64,000 nt of DNA from Flavobacterium fluviatile. GTDB taxonomy: Bacteria; Bacteroidota; Bacteroidia; Flavobacteriales; Flavobacteriaceae. Numbering within the stretch: position 1 is the first letter of the stretch; each line of letters opens with the position of its first letter. A program made the position numbers and the translations under genes. The notes beneath the pieces are model-generated. The model ran no database searches, had not been told where the DNA came from, and saw nothing but the letters and a program-made list of their open reading frames with translations. Shown piece by piece: positions 62,763 through 64,000 of this stretch. The stretch lies in the NCBI RefSeq assembly GCF_010645065.1, contig NZ_JAADZW010000005.1:62001-126000 (forward strand), read 5' to 3'.

Positions 62763-63167
62763 TTAGCGTACTGCTACGCTTGTATTTTCAGTTGGGTTCG
62801 CCTTATAAACCGATGAAATTGCTTTTGCTGATATAACTGTAATATCACCTTTTATTGTAATTTCATGTTTTGTTGTTTTTACGCTATCTTCAATCTTTAA
62901 GATATAAGTTCCTGATGGAAATTCTTCAAAGCTGAAAGTTCTAAGGATTCCGCTTTTACCTGAAGCTTTTTCAGAATAAATCAGATTACCTTCCTGATCA
63001 TAGATTGATAAAGTGGCTTTCGTTGTGTTGTTAATGGCAAAAGTCACTTCTTTACCATTTCGTTTGATTACATGAAGCGCAAAATCCTTATTACCGTCAA
63101 TTGCATAAGTACTGACTCCTGCAAAAAACAATGCTGCTACTAAACTTAATTTTAACATCTTTTTCAT
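62763..63167 (-). CDS. Small secreted protein, tandem paralogue A
   Basis: A 134-residue protein: signal peptide MKKMLKLSLVAALFFAGVST (cleavage near YAI), then a beta-rich domain with LHVIKRNGKEVTFAINNTTK, LSIYDQEGNLIYSEKASGKS, TFSFEEFPSGTYILKIEDSV and KHEITIKGD. It is about three quarters identical to the 63483 protein and more distantly related to the 61986 protein. The fold pattern resembles a free-standing version of the C-terminal sorting-type beta-sandwich. Each copy has its own terminator and a nearly identical 110-bp upstream region. Function unknown. Confidence 0.85.
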   Translation of the reverse strand: MKKMLKLSLVAALFFAGVSTYAIDGNKDFALHVIKRNGKEVTFAINNTTKATLSIYDQEGNLIYSEKASGKSGILRTFSFEEFPSGTYILKIEDSVKTTKHEITIKGDITVISAKAISSVYKANPTENTSVAVR

Positions 63168-63277
63168 GATTATATTTTTTTAAATTACTGTTCTTATTTT
63201 ATACTGCTAAATTACTTCAACTATGCGGTAAATTGCACCACTGTATTTTCTGATTTATATGCTATATTCTCATTTAC
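63168..63277 (-). repeat. Conserved 110-bp upstream region, copy A
   Basis: Matches 63891-64000 with only two differences in 110 positions (at the bases within CTATGCGG/CTAAGCGG and CACTGTATT/CACTCTATT). It starts at the ATG of the downstream gene. It has no TAnnTTTG box; a short stem GTGGT-gcaattt-ACCGC is visible on the minus strand. It probably contains the promoter and leader of the paralogues. The rest of the gap to 63431 shows nothing nameable. Confidence 0.8.
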
Positions 63278-63431
63278 GAAACCGTTATAGGTTAAAAGAT
63301 GAATTATTTTTATCGATAATGTTAATTTGGTTACAATTTTTTAATGTTTTATTCATCTTCAAAATTTTATAACTATGATGTTGTTTATTTTTGCTGCCTT
63401 AAAAAACAGTTATTAATGGTTTTGCCTGAAA

Positions 63432-63461
63432 TAAAAAAACAGCCCTGGTGGAGCTGTTTTA
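63432..63461 (-). terminator. Terminator of the 63483 gene
   Basis: On the minus strand AAACAGC-tccaccagg-GCTGTTT followed by T residues; similar in design to the terminator at 62655. Confidence 0.8.
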
Positions 63462-63482
63462 AAACTATTATGTTTGGATTGA

Positions 63483-63890
63483 TTATCTCGCTGCTACATT
63501 TGTATTTTTACCAGAAAATCCTGTTTTGTAAACTGATGAAATTGCTTTTGATGATAATACTGTGATATCACCATTAATGGTAATTTCGTGTTTTGTTGTT
63601 TTTACGCTGTCCTCTACTTCTAAGAAATAAGTTCCTGATGGAAATTCCTCGAAGCTGAAAGTTTTTAAGATTCCGTTTTTACCTGAAGCTTTTTCAGAAT
63701 AGATCAGATTGCCTTCGTTGTCATAAATTGATAAGTTTGCTTTTGTAGTATTGTTTAATCCAAAAGTAACTGTAGTACCTTCTCTTTTAATTACGTGAAG
63801 AGTAGAATCTTCAGTTCCGTCAATTGCATAAGTACTAATTCCTGAAAAAAGTACTGCTGCTACTATACTTAATCTTAACATCTTTTTCAT
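63483..63890 (-). CDS. Small secreted protein, tandem paralogue B
   Basis: A 135-residue protein with the same layout as paralogue A: signal peptide MKKMLRLSIVAAVLFSGIST, then LHVIKREGTTVTFGLNNTTK, LSIYDNEGNLIYSEKASGKN, TFSFEEFPSGTYFLEVEDSV and KHEITINGD. The C-terminal ~20 residues differ most (VYKTGFSGKNTNVAAR against VYKANPTENTSVAVR). It was produced by duplication of a unit of about 720 bp. The start at 63890 is fixed by the shared signal peptide. More copies may lie to the right of the window. Confidence 0.85.
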   Translation of the reverse strand: MKKMLRLSIVAAVLFSGISTYAIDGTEDSTLHVIKREGTTVTFGLNNTTKANLSIYDNEGNLIYSEKASGKNGILKTFSFEEFPSGTYFLEVEDSVKTTKHEITINGDITVLSSKAISSVYKTGFSGKNTNVAAR

Positions 63891-64000
63891 GATTATATTT
63901 TTTTAAATTACTGTTCTTATTTTATACTGCTAAATTACTTCAACTAAGCGGTAAATTGCACCACTCTATTTTCTGATTTATATGCTATATTCTCATTTAC
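63891..64000 (-). repeat. Conserved 110-bp upstream region, copy B
   Basis: Near-identical to 63168-63277 and cut by the window end, so the true repeat may be longer. Confidence 0.8.

Noticed and set aside
1..64000. tRNA, rRNA, prophage or complete insertion sequence
   Set aside because: No T-loop GTTCGAATCC-type sequence, rRNA signature, transposase, integrase or phage structural gene was found on reading both strands.

Overview
The window is a chromosomal segment of a Flavobacterium-like member of the Bacteroidetes. The evidence is the strongly AT-rich intergenic DNA, promoters of the TTTG-N18-23-TAnnTTTG type, near absence of Shine-Dalgarno sequences, PorX of the type IX secretion system, a protein with a C-terminal sorting-type domain, a fused ResB-CcsA cytochrome c maturation protein, DUF4197/DUF2520/DUF4258 proteins, and an arginine decarboxylase to N-carbamoylputrescine polyamine route. 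I see no rRNA, tRNA, CRISPR array, intact insertion sequence or prophage.

Layout. 1-2.2 kb: SRPBCC protein and pyrE, divergent from a NUDIX gene only 7 bp away, then DUF2200. 2.3-4.5 kb: DEAD-box helicase and a small secreted protein. 4.5-12.8 kb: a RimB-RimK fusion and clpC, divergent from gyrA and a TPR protein. 13-17.5 kb: envelope proteins (lipoprotein, His/Tyr-rich exported protein, POTRA/beta-barrel protein). 17.5-22.1 kb: minus-strand run DUF2520, KdsC-like phosphatase, UbiA prenyltransferase, Maf, small MscS channel, PerM-type permease. 22.3-25.6 kb: ccsBA. 25.9-32.4 kb: DUF4258, alanine dehydrogenase, GNAT, tsaE, porX, miaE, glyA. 32.4-37.7 kb: fahA, agmatine deiminase, OmpA, N-carbamoylputrescine amidase. 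38-42.7 kb: lon and recQ converging. 42.8-47.1 kb: acidic protein, deoxyhypusine-synthase-like protein, arginine decarboxylase with an upstream small ORF, aroB. 47.3-58.9 kb: proline dehydrogenase, lamin-tail surface protein, purU, DUF4197, pectate lyase, Crp-like regulator, IcmF-type mutase. 58.9-64 kb: accessory stretch with a putative toxin-antitoxin-chaperone operon, a broken OmpA/TPR gene, an orphan methyltransferase-tail-like protein, and three small secreted paralogues.

The genes mostly form short operons of housekeeping metabolism and envelope biology. Polyamine genes are spread over 33.8-45.7 kb: arginine to agmatine (speA), to N-carbamoylputrescine (agmatine deiminase), to putrescine (amidase), with a deoxyhypusine-synthase relative that may use the product.

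The most interesting signals are: (1) an Arg-rich 59-codon ORF with its own promoter in front of speA, a candidate regulatory leader peptide; (2) a four-ORF operon in the order toxin, HTH antitoxin, SecB-like chaperone, in which the toxin is split by an 11-nt overlap; (3) two copies of a dispersed element whose arms are conserved while the central hairpin changes sequence but not pairing; (4) two secreted paralogues whose 110-bp upstream regions are about 98% identical, more than their coding regions; (5) four start codons lying only 4-5 nt from a -7 box, implying leaderless mRNAs. Family assignments come from reading motifs, with no database search.
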